Both the position numbers and the translations under genes were made by a program. From a virus, in the IMG/VR virus record IMGVR_UViG_3300048930_000405, positions 1 to 36,246 of that record: a stretch of DNA of 36,246 nt; one strand, given 5' to 3'. A model generated the notes under the pieces. That model worked only from the letters and a program-made list of their open reading frames with translations, had not been told where the DNA came from and ran no database searches. Numbering within the stretch: position 1 is the first letter of the stretch; every line of letters starts with the position of its first letter. Below are positions 1 through 6,014 of this stretch, one piece after another.

Positions 1-363
1 GACCTCCGCTTCCGGGGTTTCTTCGCAGGCCCGGAGGTAGTCGCGCACAAAGTCCACGAGTCCCTCGTAGCTGCCCCAGCCGTTCGACGGGTTGAGCTTC
101 TTGAATCTTTCAGGTTCGGCTTCCAGCTTGGCGAGTCCAGCCTTCAGAGGCTCGATCAGTTGCGCCGCTTTGGTGATCCCGATTTCATCCGGTCGCCACA
201 ACACCTCGTAGATTCCAGCTTCACCGGCCATCTTGTTAAGGTTGTGGGTGATGTTCCGCGAGTAGTACTCTTCGCGTTCTTCGCGCTCGTGCTTGTTGTC
301 GCAGCAGGAGCAATAGCATTCCACCTTTCGGGGTGGCCCTTGGAGATATACGTCTAAGCTCAT
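1..363 (-). CDS. Conserved phage/cassette protein of unknown function (3' end cut)
   Basis: The reading frame opens at ATG 363 and is still open at the window edge after 121 codons. The protein starts MSLDVYLQG, has a Cys cluster (CYCSCC, residues 17-22), then a stretch SRNITHNLNKMAGEAGIY and a later NPSNGWGSYEGLVDFV segment. I recognise these as typical of a family of small hypothetical phage proteins that end soon after this point, so probably only a few residues are missing. The function is unknown; the Cys cluster could bind a metal, which is inference. It is the gene of the leftmost cassette, whose attC lies at 400-485. The start is preceded by AGAAG, a weak ribosome site. Confidence 0.85.
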   Translation of the reverse strand, partial: MSLDVYLQGPPRKVECYCSCCDNKHEREEREEYYSRNITHNLNKMAGEAGIYEVLWRPDEIGITKAAQLIEPLKAGLAKLEAEPERFKKLNPSNGWGSYEGLVDFVRDYLRACEETPEAEV

Positions 364-399
364 ATTGATGTCTTCTGGTGGTTTCCAGCCGCACCCAAC

Positions 400-485
400 C
401 GCTAACAAGACGGTCGAGGCAACGGCGGTAAAGTTTTCAGTCGAGGTCGGCGTCTTTCGCGCCGTGCCTCACCTCTGCGTTCGCG
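400..485 (+). other. attC-like recombination site L1
   Basis: Inverse core CGCTAAC (400-406) is followed by AAG; the site ends in GC then core GTTCGCG (479-485). The arms GAGGCAACGGCG and CGCCGTGCCTC can pair with one unpaired A on the left arm. The C-terminal coding part of the 437-658 gene runs through the right half. Confidence 0.8.
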
Positions 486-658
486 CAACGAAAATGATAC
501 GCTATTAGGTGAATGGTTGTGAATACCGCCCCAGACACGATCAGCCGCCACTCCAAAAATGTGAGGCAAACGGCAAATCCGATGTATGCGCCGATCAAAT
601 GCGCGAACAAGGCGGTGGAGGACAACAGCCTCCCGTTGGTGTTTTTTGGCGTGTTCAT
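437..658 (-). CDS. Small cassette-encoded membrane protein
   Basis: The 73-residue product starts MNTPKNTNGRLL and has two hydrophobic segments, about residues 17-36 and 39-55, separated by a short turn with Glu-Trp-Arg. It is probably a two-helix inner-membrane protein; I do not recognise a family. Its ATG lies in the loop of the attC site at 602-700 and overlaps the stop of the upstream gene as ATGA (655-658), so translation is likely coupled. The end of the protein (ANAEVRHGA and onwards) is encoded by the neighbouring attC at 400-485. It fills cassette 480-694. Confidence 0.75.
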   Translation of the reverse strand: MNTPKNTNGRLLSSTALFAHLIGAYIGFAVCLTFLEWRLIVSGAVFTTIHLIAYHFRCANAEVRHGAKDADLD

Positions 659-700
659 AGATTTTTGGCGGGAGGCTGTGCCTCACCTATTTCGTTCGGC
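602..700 (+). other. attC-like recombination site L2
   Basis: Inverse core CGCGAAC (602-608) followed by AAG; core GTTCGGC (694-700). The arms ACAGCCTCCCG and CGGGAGGCTGT pair perfectly over 11 bp. An extra G and an extra A on the left arm match the extrahelical bases of attC sites. The central loop holds an ATGA stop-start junction (655-658). Confidence 0.85.
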
Positions 701-957
701 AGATCATTTCGTCCGCAGAATGGCTTCCAAGTGTAGGCGATTCCCAGCCTTCCGAAGCGGATTTGATAGCCTGGCTTTCTGCACCTTCCGGCCCAAAACC
801 ATGTCGGCATGAATGCCATGTGGCGGGCGAACCATCCGATGCGGAGTCTTCCGGCGATTTCGATGCCGTCAGCGGCATCCGGCCAATCCTCAATTCGGAA
901 CTGCCGAACAAGTCGTGGCTGTCCAACCGGCGTTTCGCTTTTATTTGGTTTACTCAT
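655..957 (-). CDS. Cassette-encoded hypothetical protein
   Basis: I place the start at ATG 957 (MSKPNKSETP) because GGAAGGA stands seven bases upstream, one of the few good ribosome sites in the window; the frame is open to 1014. The 100-residue protein is basic and rich in Trp and Arg, with a central segment RLRIGWFARHMAFMP. No family recognised. The last residues (LPNEIGEAQPPAKNL) are read through the neighbouring attC site at 602-700, and the stop overlaps the next start as ATGA. It fills cassette 695-1037. Confidence 0.7.
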   Translation of the reverse strand: MSKPNKSETPVGQPRLVRQFRIEDWPDAADGIEIAGRLRIGWFARHMAFMPTWFWAGRCRKPGYQIRFGRLGIAYTWKPFCGRNDLPNEIGEAQPPAKNL

Positions 958-1043
958 TGTCGTTCCTTCCGCTGCCGGTGGCAGCACATTTTGCGATGGT
1001 AGGTCTTGGGACATGTCAGCGGTGCGTGGGCTTGGCGTTCGGG
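903..1043 (+). other. attC-like site L3 (end of array)
   Basis: Inverse core GCCGAAC (903-909) followed by AAG; core GTTCGGG (1037-1043) preceded by GGC. At 141 bp it is the longest site in the window and its arms pair less well than the others. It borders the first ordinary phage gene (1016-1252), whose last codons cross the core. The inverse core matches the cassette's own left core at 694 over nine bases. Confidence 0.7.
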
Positions 1044-1252
1044 ATACAATTTTTTCTCCGTGATTCAGAGTTCCGGCGGGTTTCCGGAAAATGATCGCAG
1101 ATAAATGCGTAGAGCATGCCGTTTCGCTCCATCCAACGATCCCGGGATTCCTCAGTCAGTTCCATTGGATGCCCCCACATTGCAATCATCCATTTCGTCA
1201 TTTTTCCCGCCAGTTCTTCACGACTGTATGCGTGCTTGCTGATGGTTTTCAT
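1016..1252 (-). CDS. Phage hypothetical protein ending inside attC
   Basis: The 78-residue product begins MKTISKHAYSREELAGKM and contains two clusters of charged residues; no family recognised. It is the last gene of the leftward early block and lies six bases downstream of the DUF1064-like gene. The C-terminus PNAKPTHR is encoded across the core of attC L3, so the array begins within its 3' end. No inverse core complementary to GTTCGGG was found to its right, so it appears to be resident phage DNA rather than a cassette. Confidence 0.7.
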   Translation of the reverse strand: MKTISKHAYSREELAGKMTKWMIAMWGHPMELTEESRDRWMERNGMLYAFICDHFPETRRNSESRRKNCIPNAKPTHR

Positions 1253-1258
1253 CGGCGG

Positions 1259-1582
1259 TTAGACCGTTTCGATTTGGATGGGATACATCGCCTCCGCCAT
1301 GCGGCGTTTGGCTCTGAACGATTCGGTTTCCACGCCCTTGGTATCCACAAAGTGAGCGGTGCCGTCCTCGCGGAATTCGAGGAAATCCACGACCAGTTTC
1401 ACCCCGCCGGGAAGATGCAGCGGCACCTGGCGGAGGAAAAACACCACTTCGCCGGCGGCTTGCAGCCGCTTGAGGCGGAGATAATACGCGGCCTCTTTTT
1501 TCGAGGAAAACTTGATCCCATCGGTTTCGGTGGGTGTGGCGTTGAATTTGTGGCGGGCACCGCCGATCCGCAACCGTTTCAT
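1259..1582 (-). CDS. DUF1064-like putative nuclease
   Basis: The 107-residue product has the DUF1064 pattern: an N-terminal HKFNATPTETDGIKFSSKKEA segment, a helix YYLRLKRLQAAGEV, then FFLRQVPLHLP, VVDFLEFREDG and HFVDTKG. The Asp in VVDF, the Asp in VDTKG and the Lys after it resemble the D-(E/D)xK core of endonuclease VII/I-like nucleases. Members of this family occur in phage early or replication regions and are thought to act on DNA, possibly as junction resolvases; the activity is inferred. The start overlaps the stop of the upstream gene (ATGA, 1579-1582). Confidence 0.75.
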   Translation of the reverse strand: MKRLRIGGARHKFNATPTETDGIKFSSKKEAAYYLRLKRLQAAGEVVFFLRQVPLHLPGGVKLVVDFLEFREDGTAHFVDTKGVETESFRAKRRMAEAMYPIQIETV

Positions 1583-1929
1583 GATGCCACCTCATTGACC
1601 ACCGGTTTGCCATCGGCCCCGGGAAACATCGATAAATCCGGAACCTTGGTGATGATTTCCCAGCCTTTCACGGTGATGACATAGCGGCCGGCCCTCCCTT
1701 GGCTGTTCTGCCGGCAGTAGCGCGTAATCCAGCCCATCTCTAGCAGTTTTTCAAGGATGGTGTAAACGGAACCCTCGGGCATGTGCGCCATGGCCTCGGT
1801 AATGCTCCGCACGGTGGCACCATGGAGCCCGCAGCGGCCGAGGTGGATCAGAATCACCACCTGCGAGAGCGTGCGCATCCCGGCCTGATACATCACCAGC
1901 GGATCTGCAACGATGGGTTTGAATTTCAT
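1579..1929 (-). CDS. Winged-helix DNA-binding protein
   Basis: The start is placed at ATG 1929 because it overlaps the upstream stop as ATGA (1926-1929). The 116-residue protein begins MKFKPIVADPLVMYQAGM. Residues about 16-90 look like a winged helix of the PadR/MarR type: LSQVVILIHLGRCG, a helix TVRSITEAMAHMPEGSVYTILEKLLEMGWI, and a wing RYCRQNSQGRAGRYVIT. It probably regulates phage transcription or assists replication. The target is not visible. Confidence 0.65.
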   Translation of the reverse strand: MKFKPIVADPLVMYQAGMRTLSQVVILIHLGRCGLHGATVRSITEAMAHMPEGSVYTILEKLLEMGWITRYCRQNSQGRAGRYVITVKGWEIITKVPDLSMFPGADGKPVVNEVAS

Positions 1930-2279
1930 GAGTGCCCTTTCTGCTGTCGCTTGTATTCCTCGACCTCCGCGTGGTTCAGATCGCTCCAGCGGTCGTAAAT
2001 CACCTGCAACCAACCCTCAGCCTCGGCACGCACCTCCAAGCCCTTCACCGGGTTTGCCCAAAGGATCGATTCCCATTCGTCCACAAGTGCCTCATTCGCT
2101 TCGAATATGTCGCCAGACGAGAGCAGGTCGCGGACGATGGGTTCCAGTTGCCCCTTGATTAACTCCGCCCATGGGCACTCCCACAGGCGATTCAGTGCAT
2201 CGTCCAACGCATGCCGGTGGTAATCCACCAACGTTTTCCCCGCACTCGGCGGCACTTCCAGCAACGGTTTCGTTTTCAT
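1926..2279 (-). CDS. Phage hypothetical protein
   Basis: The start is placed at ATG 2279 (MKTKPLLEVPPSAGKTLVDYH). The 117-residue product is largely helical and acidic, rich in Trp and Glu, and ends with VEEYKRQQKGHS. No recognised domain. It is co-transcribed with and overlaps the winged-helix gene downstream. About 88 bases without a gene lie upstream before the next gene at 2368. Confidence 0.6.
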   Translation of the reverse strand: MKTKPLLEVPPSAGKTLVDYHRHALDDALNRLWECPWAELIKGQLEPIVRDLLSSGDIFEANEALVDEWESILWANPVKGLEVRAEAEGWLQVIYDRWSDLNHAEVEEYKRQQKGHS

Positions 2280-2367
2280 GGTTTGAAGATGGGATGGGCG
2301 GCAACCGGTTTTTTCAGTCCCTACTCTGAACCCCCCAGCCAGGAAGGGTCGGCTGCCGCCCAAATGG

Positions 2368-2568
2368 TTAGGCACTCCAGACACTGTAAGCCCAGACTGC
2401 CAGGGTGATGGTGATCAATGTCGATCCGCCATAGACCAGCGCGATCAGTGCCGGGTGGGCGCGATGGCGGCGCGGACTCTGCATGTGATAGATCGGGTAT
2501 CCGATCCGCTGCGGTTGATAGGTATCGCGGGAAATGCCGGCAATCCGGCGGGTGATTGGGGTTTTCAT
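2368..2568 (-). CDS. Small single-pass membrane protein
   Basis: The 66-residue product has a basic N-terminal half (MKTPITRRIAG and later SPRRHRAHP) and one hydrophobic segment, about residues 40-62 (ALIALVYGGSTLITITLAVWA). This suggests a short membrane-anchored protein with the positive half in the cytoplasm. Function unknown. The start overlaps the upstream stop (ATGA, 2565-2568). Confidence 0.6.
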   Translation of the reverse strand: MKTPITRRIAGISRDTYQPQRIGYPIYHMQSPRRHRAHPALIALVYGGSTLITITLAVWAYSVWSA

Positions 2569-2738
2569 ATCGTTTTCAGCAGTTGGTGAAGCCGGCGTGC
2601 CCGGCGGAGCGCCCGCAGATAGCGGGAGAGTTTGGCGGCGTCCCTCCGGTCCTCCCGGTGGATCGCCCAGGAAATTTCCATCTCCGCAAACGCATCATCG
2701 AGACGGCGGTTGAGTTCGGTAATGCGGTAGCGTTTCAT
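2565..2738 (-). CDS. Small basic phage protein
   Basis: Start placed at ATG 2738 because it forms an ATGA overlap with the upstream gene. The 57-residue product begins MKRYRITELNRRLDDAF and is very rich in Arg and Ala in one long predicted helix (RYLRALRRARRLHQLL). It could bind nucleic acid or a protein partner; no family recognised. Confidence 0.55.
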   Translation of the reverse strand: MKRYRITELNRRLDDAFAEMEISWAIHREDRRDAAKLSRYLRALRRARRLHQLLKTI

Positions 2739-3046
2739 CGCAGGTTTTCCAGGTTGAGCCGGCGCCGGATCGCCGCCAGCCGGGCCGCTGCCCATTTGTT
2801 TTCCGGGCTGCCGGCGAATTTCAGCCTGCGGGCGCCGAGGTCGCTTTCCATCCGGCGCAGCGTCACCACGTCAAAAAGTGCCACCATTTTGTCATGGTTG
2901 GCGTCGTCCTCCGGAGACGATCCGAAGAACATTCCGGGCACGATACCGCCCCTGGTCGCGGATTCCCGCTCCAGTGGTGATTTCCGGCCCGCACCGGGCT
3001 GGCGGTAATCCGTCACGCGGACTTTGGATAAACGGACACGTTTCAT
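2735..3046 (-). CDS. Phage hypothetical protein
   Basis: The 103-residue basic product begins MKRVRLSKVRVTDYRQPGAG and ends RRRLNLENLR. There is no recognised motif. Both ends overlap neighbouring genes by ATGA, placing it inside the string of small early genes at 2368-3598. Confidence 0.6.
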   Translation of the reverse strand: MKRVRLSKVRVTDYRQPGAGRKSPLERESATRGGIVPGMFFGSSPEDDANHDKMVALFDVVTLRRMESDLGARRLKFAGSPENKWAAARLAAIRRRLNLENLR

Positions 3047-3135
3047 GAGTCGGAGTGTTCGGAGTAATAGGCGTGAATCAGTGCGACCCGCAGGCCGCAG
3101 CCGAGGAGAATGAGTAGGATTGCGCCGGGAATCAT
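3043..3135 (-). CDS. Tiny (30-residue) membrane peptide
   Basis: Start placed at ATG 3135, which overlaps the upstream stop as ATGA; the stop at 3043 overlaps the next gene in the same way. The product, MIPGAILLILLGCGLRVALI plus a polar tail, is almost entirely one hydrophobic helix. The two coupling overlaps are the main reason to accept so short a gene. Function unknown. Confidence 0.5.
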   Translation of the reverse strand: MIPGAILLILLGCGLRVALIHAYYSEHSDS

Positions 3136-3383
3136 GGGTTTCTGACCGTGCGGTCCTCGATGAGTTGTTTCACGGCGGACAGCGGGACGCGGGTCAGTCG
3201 CTCGCCGAGGTCCACATAGTTGCCCAGGAGTGTGCGGGCCCGCGTCTCGCTGCAATGGAGCAGGGCGGCAGCCTCGCGGATCGTCAGCAATTGCAGCTCG
3301 GCCAACTGCGGCGCCGCCGTCTGGGCCAGTTCGGACGCCACCATTTCCAGAACAGCGCGCTCTTGATCGGGGGTGAGGGTCAT
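3132..3383 (-). CDS. Excisionase-like HTH protein
   Basis: Start placed at ATG 3383 (MTLTPDQERAVLEM), overlapping the upstream stop. In the 83-residue product, residues about 31-80 form a small winged-helix of the MerR/excisionase type: LTIREAAALLHCSETRARTL, then a wing GERLTRVPLSAVKQLIEDR. Such proteins act as directionality factors for tyrosine integrases or as small regulators. With an integrase and attP at 4690-5964, an excisionase role is plausible but not shown. Confidence 0.65.
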   Translation of the reverse strand: MTLTPDQERAVLEMVASELAQTAAPQLAELQLLTIREAAALLHCSETRARTLLGNYVDLGERLTRVPLSAVKQLIEDRTVRNP

Positions 3384-3598
3384 GCTGCTGGCTTGTTTTT
3401 GCATCCTCCTCCGACCTTGAACGCTGGAGTCACCCCGGCAACCAGACATGCGGCGTAGCGGTTCCGACCGTCCAGAATTTTCCCGTCAAGTGTGACGATC
3501 GGATGCTCTAACCCTATTTCCTTGATGCTTGCCACCAAGTCGGCCGTCACGGCATCACTCATCAGTGGAAACAAGTTTGCGTATTCGTGCGATTCCAT
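3380..3598 (-). CDS. ParB-like N-domain protein, short
   Basis: The 72-residue product matches the N-terminal part of ParB/sulfiredoxin-like domains: HEYANLFPLMS, an internal helix, PIVTLDGKILDGRNRYAAC and then AGVTPAF. The GRNR motif (about residues 44-47) is the nucleotide-binding loop of this fold. The protein stops after that motif, whereas phage relatives normally continue with an HTH part, so it is either a minimal form or a truncated relic. It lies upstream of the excisionase-like gene. Confidence 0.65.
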   Translation of the reverse strand: MESHEYANLFPLMSDAVTADLVASIKEIGLEHPIVTLDGKILDGRNRYAACLVAGVTPAFKVGGGCKNKPAA

Positions 3599-3625
3599 GG
3601 GATTTCAGTGTTTTGGGTGGGTGGA

Positions 3626-3778
3626 TCAGCCGCGGGTTTCCAACTCGAACTGGAGCCTGTGGAATGCCTGCGACAGGTTCCGGGCCCGGCGGAGGAATGG
3701 CACCAGATCGCGGCCTTCCATCTTGGCGCGGGCGAACTCGCGGTTCAGTCGCTCAATGCGGCGGGCGAGGGCGTTCAT
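3626..3778 (-). CDS. Small basic helical protein
   Basis: A 50-residue reading frame opens at ATG 3778, overlapping the stop of the ribbon-helix-helix gene (ATGA, 3775-3778). The product starts MNALARRIERLNREFARAKM and ends FELETRG. It is Arg-rich and probably one or two amphipathic helices. Acceptance rests on the overlap and the good codon usage; function unknown. Confidence 0.5.
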   Translation of the reverse strand: MNALARRIERLNREFARAKMEGRDLVPFLRRARNLSQAFHRLQFELETRG

Positions 3779-3978
3779 TGAATGGCTGCCTCCGCGCTGG
3801 TGTTGGTGGTTTCGGAAAGCACGGCATCCGCCGCGCGTCCCAGGTAGAAACGGGCAAAGCTGCTCTCCGTGCGTTCCTCCAGTCGGGCGGCCTCGCGGAT
3901 CTTGGTGCGGAGGTCGTCGTTGATGCGGATTCCCAAGATCGTCACTTCAGGAGTGGGGGCGGGTTCGTCGTCGCTCAT
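3775..3978 (-). CDS. Ribbon-helix-helix regulator (leftward)
   Basis: Start placed at ATG 3978 (MSDDEPAPTPEVTILGIRIN), next to the divergent control region. The 67-residue product has an Arc/CopG-like core: strand VTILGIRI (about residues 11-18), helix DDLRTKIREAARLEE, helix SSFARFYLGRAADAVL. Such proteins bind DNA as dimers through the strand pair. It faces a paralogous gene at 4078-4320 across 99 bases. Together they are the best candidates for the phage's lysis-lysogeny regulators. Which of the two represses is not decidable here. Confidence 0.75.
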   Translation of the reverse strand: MSDDEPAPTPEVTILGIRINDDLRTKIREAARLEERTESSFARFYLGRAADAVLSETTNTSAEAAIQ

Positions 3979-4077
3979 ATGCACGGCATTAAACGCCGTT
4001 TTATGGCATTGGCAAGATTTATTTTGCCGTATGCGGATTTTTTTTGTCATGCGTCGCATTTCGTTTAGCTTCCCCTC
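3979..4077. promoter_or_regulatory. Divergent control region of the two RHH genes
   Basis: A leftward promoter is suggested by TTGCCA (complement of 4010-4015), 16 bases, and TTTAAT (complement of 3988-3993). The inverted repeat ACGGC (3983-3987) / GCCGT (3995-3999) straddles its -10. A second perfect inverted repeat, ATGCG-T-CGCAT, lies at 4049-4059 beside TTGTCA (4044-4049), a possible rightward -35. CCG-TATG-CGG lies at 4028-4037 followed by a T-tract. These are good operator candidates. Leaders would be very short. Confidence 0.55.
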
Positions 4078-4320
4078 ATGGACAAGCCGCGCAACAAGGA
4101 CCGAGCTCCGGGAATGACCGTGCTGGGAGTGCCAATGCACCAATCCCTCAAAGCCCGGATCAAGGCGGCATCAGAAATTGACCGAAGGACCATGGCGGAC
4201 TGGTCGCGCATCCAGTTGGAACAGGCGGCGGAGGCAGTCATTGGCTCTCATACCCAAGGAAACCCCGCGAATCTGTTAGCACACAAAAGTATAACGACGG
4301 CACAGCGTCGTAAATCCTAA
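4078..4320 (+). CDS. Ribbon-helix-helix regulator (rightward)
   Basis: The 80-residue product contains MTVLGVPMHQSLKARIKAAS then DRRTMADWSRIQLEQAAEAVI, the same strand-helix-helix layout and similar sequence as the divergent gene at 3775-3978 (TVLGV against TILGI, and a shared final AAEAV/AADAV). A basic tail follows (TTAQRRKS). It is the first gene of the rightward operon that also holds a membrane protein and the integrase, so it is likely the lysogeny-side regulator. The assignment of role is inference. Confidence 0.75.
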   Translation: MDKPRNKDRAPGMTVLGVPMHQSLKARIKAASEIDRRTMADWSRIQLEQAAEAVIGSHTQGNPANLLAHKSITTAQRRKS

Positions 4321-4333
4321 CCCCACCAATCCC

Positions 4334-4663
4334 ATGAGACTCATCACCTACACCGCGCCGATCCGGCCGGCGGCCCAGCCGCTGCCGAAGAAAGAATCCT
4401 CCACCGCCGTGGTGGCCGGCTGGTTGATCATCGGGGCTGGCCTCGGGCTGGCGCTGGTGCCCGGGCTTGGGTTGTCCATGCTGCTGCTTGGAATTCCCGT
4501 CTGCGCCGCGGCATTTCTCCTGGGCGTGATCGGGGCCAGCAAGGGCAAGCCGATCCGCGGGATACTGCTGATCCTCGGGAGCTGCGTGGCGTTTGTCGTG
4601 TTCCTGATCCTGCCGTGGCTGTCCGCGTTCTTCGCCCCGCTCATCCTCGGGCTGCTCGAGTAG
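4334..4663 (+). CDS. Multi-pass membrane protein of lysogeny operon
   Basis: The 109-residue product has a short polar N-terminus with KKESS followed by three to four hydrophobic segments (about residues 26-45, 47-66, 76-95 and 96-108). It lies between the RHH regulator and the integrase on the plus strand, a place where phages often carry superinfection-exclusion or other lysogenic-conversion genes. No family recognised, so that role is only suggested by position. Confidence 0.65.
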   Translation: MRLITYTAPIRPAAQPLPKKESSTAVVAGWLIIGAGLGLALVPGLGLSMLLLGIPVCAAAFLLGVIGASKGKPIRGILLILGSCVAFVVFLILPWLSAFFAPLILGLLE

Positions 4664-4689
4664 CCGGCAGCCCCTATCCCCACCCAACG

Positions 4690-5862
4690 GTGAAAACATC
4701 CGAGTCAGTCGTGGTCCGTCACCGCACCGTGTCACTCACCATCTACCCTTGGCGACACCCCTCCGGGCGGGAATACTGGCGCTTCAAGGTCGAGGGCCGG
4801 GCCACCACTTGCGCGAGCCTGGAGGATGCCAAGGTGAAGGCCCGGAAAATCTGCGAGCAGACGTTTCTCGGGCAGCACCGCATTCCGGAACTCACACCCT
4901 TGCAGGCCGCCCGGCTCCGCCGCCTACTCGATGCCGACCCATCGCTTGCCCTCGTGGATGAATTCCTCGTCTGGCATGGCCGGCGGAAACCGCTCAAACC
5001 GCTCGCGGAAGCGCGCGCGGAATTTCTCGCCGCCAAGAAAGCAGCGGCCGGTGCCTCCCCGCACAACCTATCAACGCTCGCTGGGCACCTCTCCAGGCTG
5101 CCAGACGTGAATCTGGGCGATGTCACCCCGGCCACGTTGCCGGCGCTCTCAGGATCGCCGAGGACGCGCGAGAACCGGCGCCGGGCATGGGTGACGTTTT
5201 TCCGCTGGTGCCAGAAAATGGAATACCTCCCCCACGGCGAGCCGACCGCCCCGGAACGCCTCGACCGGCCCGTCCTCGCCCGGGCGATCCCGTCCACCTA
5301 CAGCCCCGCGGAACTCCGCGTCCTGCTCTCCAACGTCCGGAAACAATACCTGCCATGGCTCGTGCTCGCCGCATTCGCCGGCATCCGGACCGAGGAAATC
5401 TGCCCGCAGCAAGGCAGCAAAAAATCCCCGCTCATGTGGGAGGATTTCCAATGGGACCGCGGGTTGATCATCCTGCGGCCGGAAACCGCCAAAACCGGTC
5501 ACCGCCGGGTCATCCCGATCAACGACGCGATCCGCCATTGGCTGCCCGATCCGCCGGCCGCCGGCCGCGTCGGTCCTCACGTCCACCCGTCCAAGCCCAG
5601 CACCGCCGGCGCGCAGGCGGAAACCACTCGCCTCGGAGCCATGGTTGGCGGTTGGCGCCGCAATGCCCTGCGGCATTCGTTCATCTCCTACCGCGCCGCC
5701 CAGGTAGGGCTGGCCCAGACTGCCAGCGAGGCCGGCAACTCCGAATCCGAGGCCCGCCGATCCTACAATGACGCCAAGGGCCGAGACGAGGCAGACGAAT
5801 GGTTCGCCGTTAGAAATGTTCCCCAAATGTTCCCCTCTGAATCGGAGCTTAATGAACCTTAG
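4690..5862 (+). CDS. int: Phage tyrosine integrase
   Basis: I choose the GTG at 4690 because the in-frame ATG at 4615 lies inside the preceding gene. The 390-residue product has an SAM-like N-terminal region (about 85-200) and a catalytic domain with Arg233 (AFAGIRTEE), Lys268 (AKTGHRR), Arg328 (NALRHS) and nucleophile Tyr359 (RRSYND). The usual box II first His is Asn325, and the usual GHS is AGNS (Asn350), so it is a divergent but probably active set. It would recombine the adjacent attP (5940-5964) with a host tRNA gene. Its last codons lie on one of two repeats flanking attP. Confidence 0.88.
   Translation: MKTSESVVVRHRTVSLTIYPWRHPSGREYWRFKVEGRATTCASLEDAKVKARKICEQTFLGQHRIPELTPLQAARLRRLLDADPSLALVDEFLVWHGRRKPLKPLAEARAEFLAAKKAAAGASPHNLSTLAGHLSRLPDVNLGDVTPATLPALSGSPRTRENRRRAWVTFFRWCQKMEYLPHGEPTAPERLDRPVLARAIPSTYSPAELRVLLSNVRKQYLPWLVLAAFAGIRTEEICPQQGSKKSPLMWEDFQWDRGLIILRPETAKTGHRRVIPINDAIRHWLPDPPAAGRVGPHVHPSKPSTAGAQAETTRLGAMVGGWRRNALRHSFISYRAAQVGLAQTASEAGNSESEARRSYNDAKGRDEADEWFAVRNVPQMFPSESELNEP
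5818..5839. repeat. attP arm-type repeat, left copy
   Basis: The 22 bases here recur at 5992-6013 with two differences. Each copy contains two GTTCCCC units 11 bp apart. The copies flank the tRNA-like attP core, the usual arrangement of integrase arm-binding sites. This copy also encodes part of the integrase C-terminus (VPQMFPS). Confidence 0.6.
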
Positions 5863-5939
5863 CAAAACACCAACCGCCTCAAACCGTTGATTTTCTGGCT
5901 TTCGCGGCTTGGTAAGGCTTGCCAAAGAATCGTCCAATA

Positions 5940-5964
5940 TGGGTTCGAATCCCACCCTCTCCGC
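5940..5964 (+). other. attP core: tRNA-Ser 3' end
   Basis: The sequence TGGGTTCGAATCCCA reads as a T-arm and loop, and is followed by CCCTCTCCGC, which fits the acceptor end of a bacterial tRNA-Ser. No anticodon arm precedes it, so this is not a tRNA gene. A tRNA 3' fragment next to an integrase gene is the classic form of a phage attachment core, predicting integration into a host tRNA-Ser gene. Phage genes on both sides argue that this is attP rather than attL or attR. Confidence 0.75.
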
Positions 5965-5991
5965 TTACTGCCGCAATGGGTTTTCGATAGT

Positions 5992-6013
5992 GTTCCCCCA
6001 ATGTTCCCCTCCG
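5992..6013. repeat. attP arm-type repeat, right copy
   Basis: Direct repeat of 5818-5839 (20 of 22 bases identical), again with two GTTCCCC units. It lies between the attP core and the stop of the endolysin gene. Proposed integrase arm-binding site. Confidence 0.6.
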
Positions 6014-6014
6014 G

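Larger units (their letters stand above)
1..1043 (+). mobile_element. Left end of integron cassette array
   Basis: Three attC-like sites (400-485, 602-700, 903-1043) delimit two complete cassettes and one cassette cut by the window edge. Cassette ends match within a cassette: GTTCGCGCA at 479 pairs with the inverse core ending at 608, and GTTCGGCAG at 694 pairs with CTGCCGAAC at 901-909. All three encoded genes are on the minus strand, opposite to the usual orientation relative to attC. If the phage genome is circular, this is the distal end of the array that starts at intI (28052-29026). Strand is given for the attC orientation. Confidence 0.85.

Noticed and set aside
4615-4689. Integrase start at ATG 4615
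   Set aside because: It lies in the 3' part of the membrane protein gene; GTG 4690 gives the expected length without overlap.
5940-5964. A tRNA-Ser gene
   Set aside because: Only the T-arm and acceptor 3' strand are present; no anticodon or D-arm precedes it.
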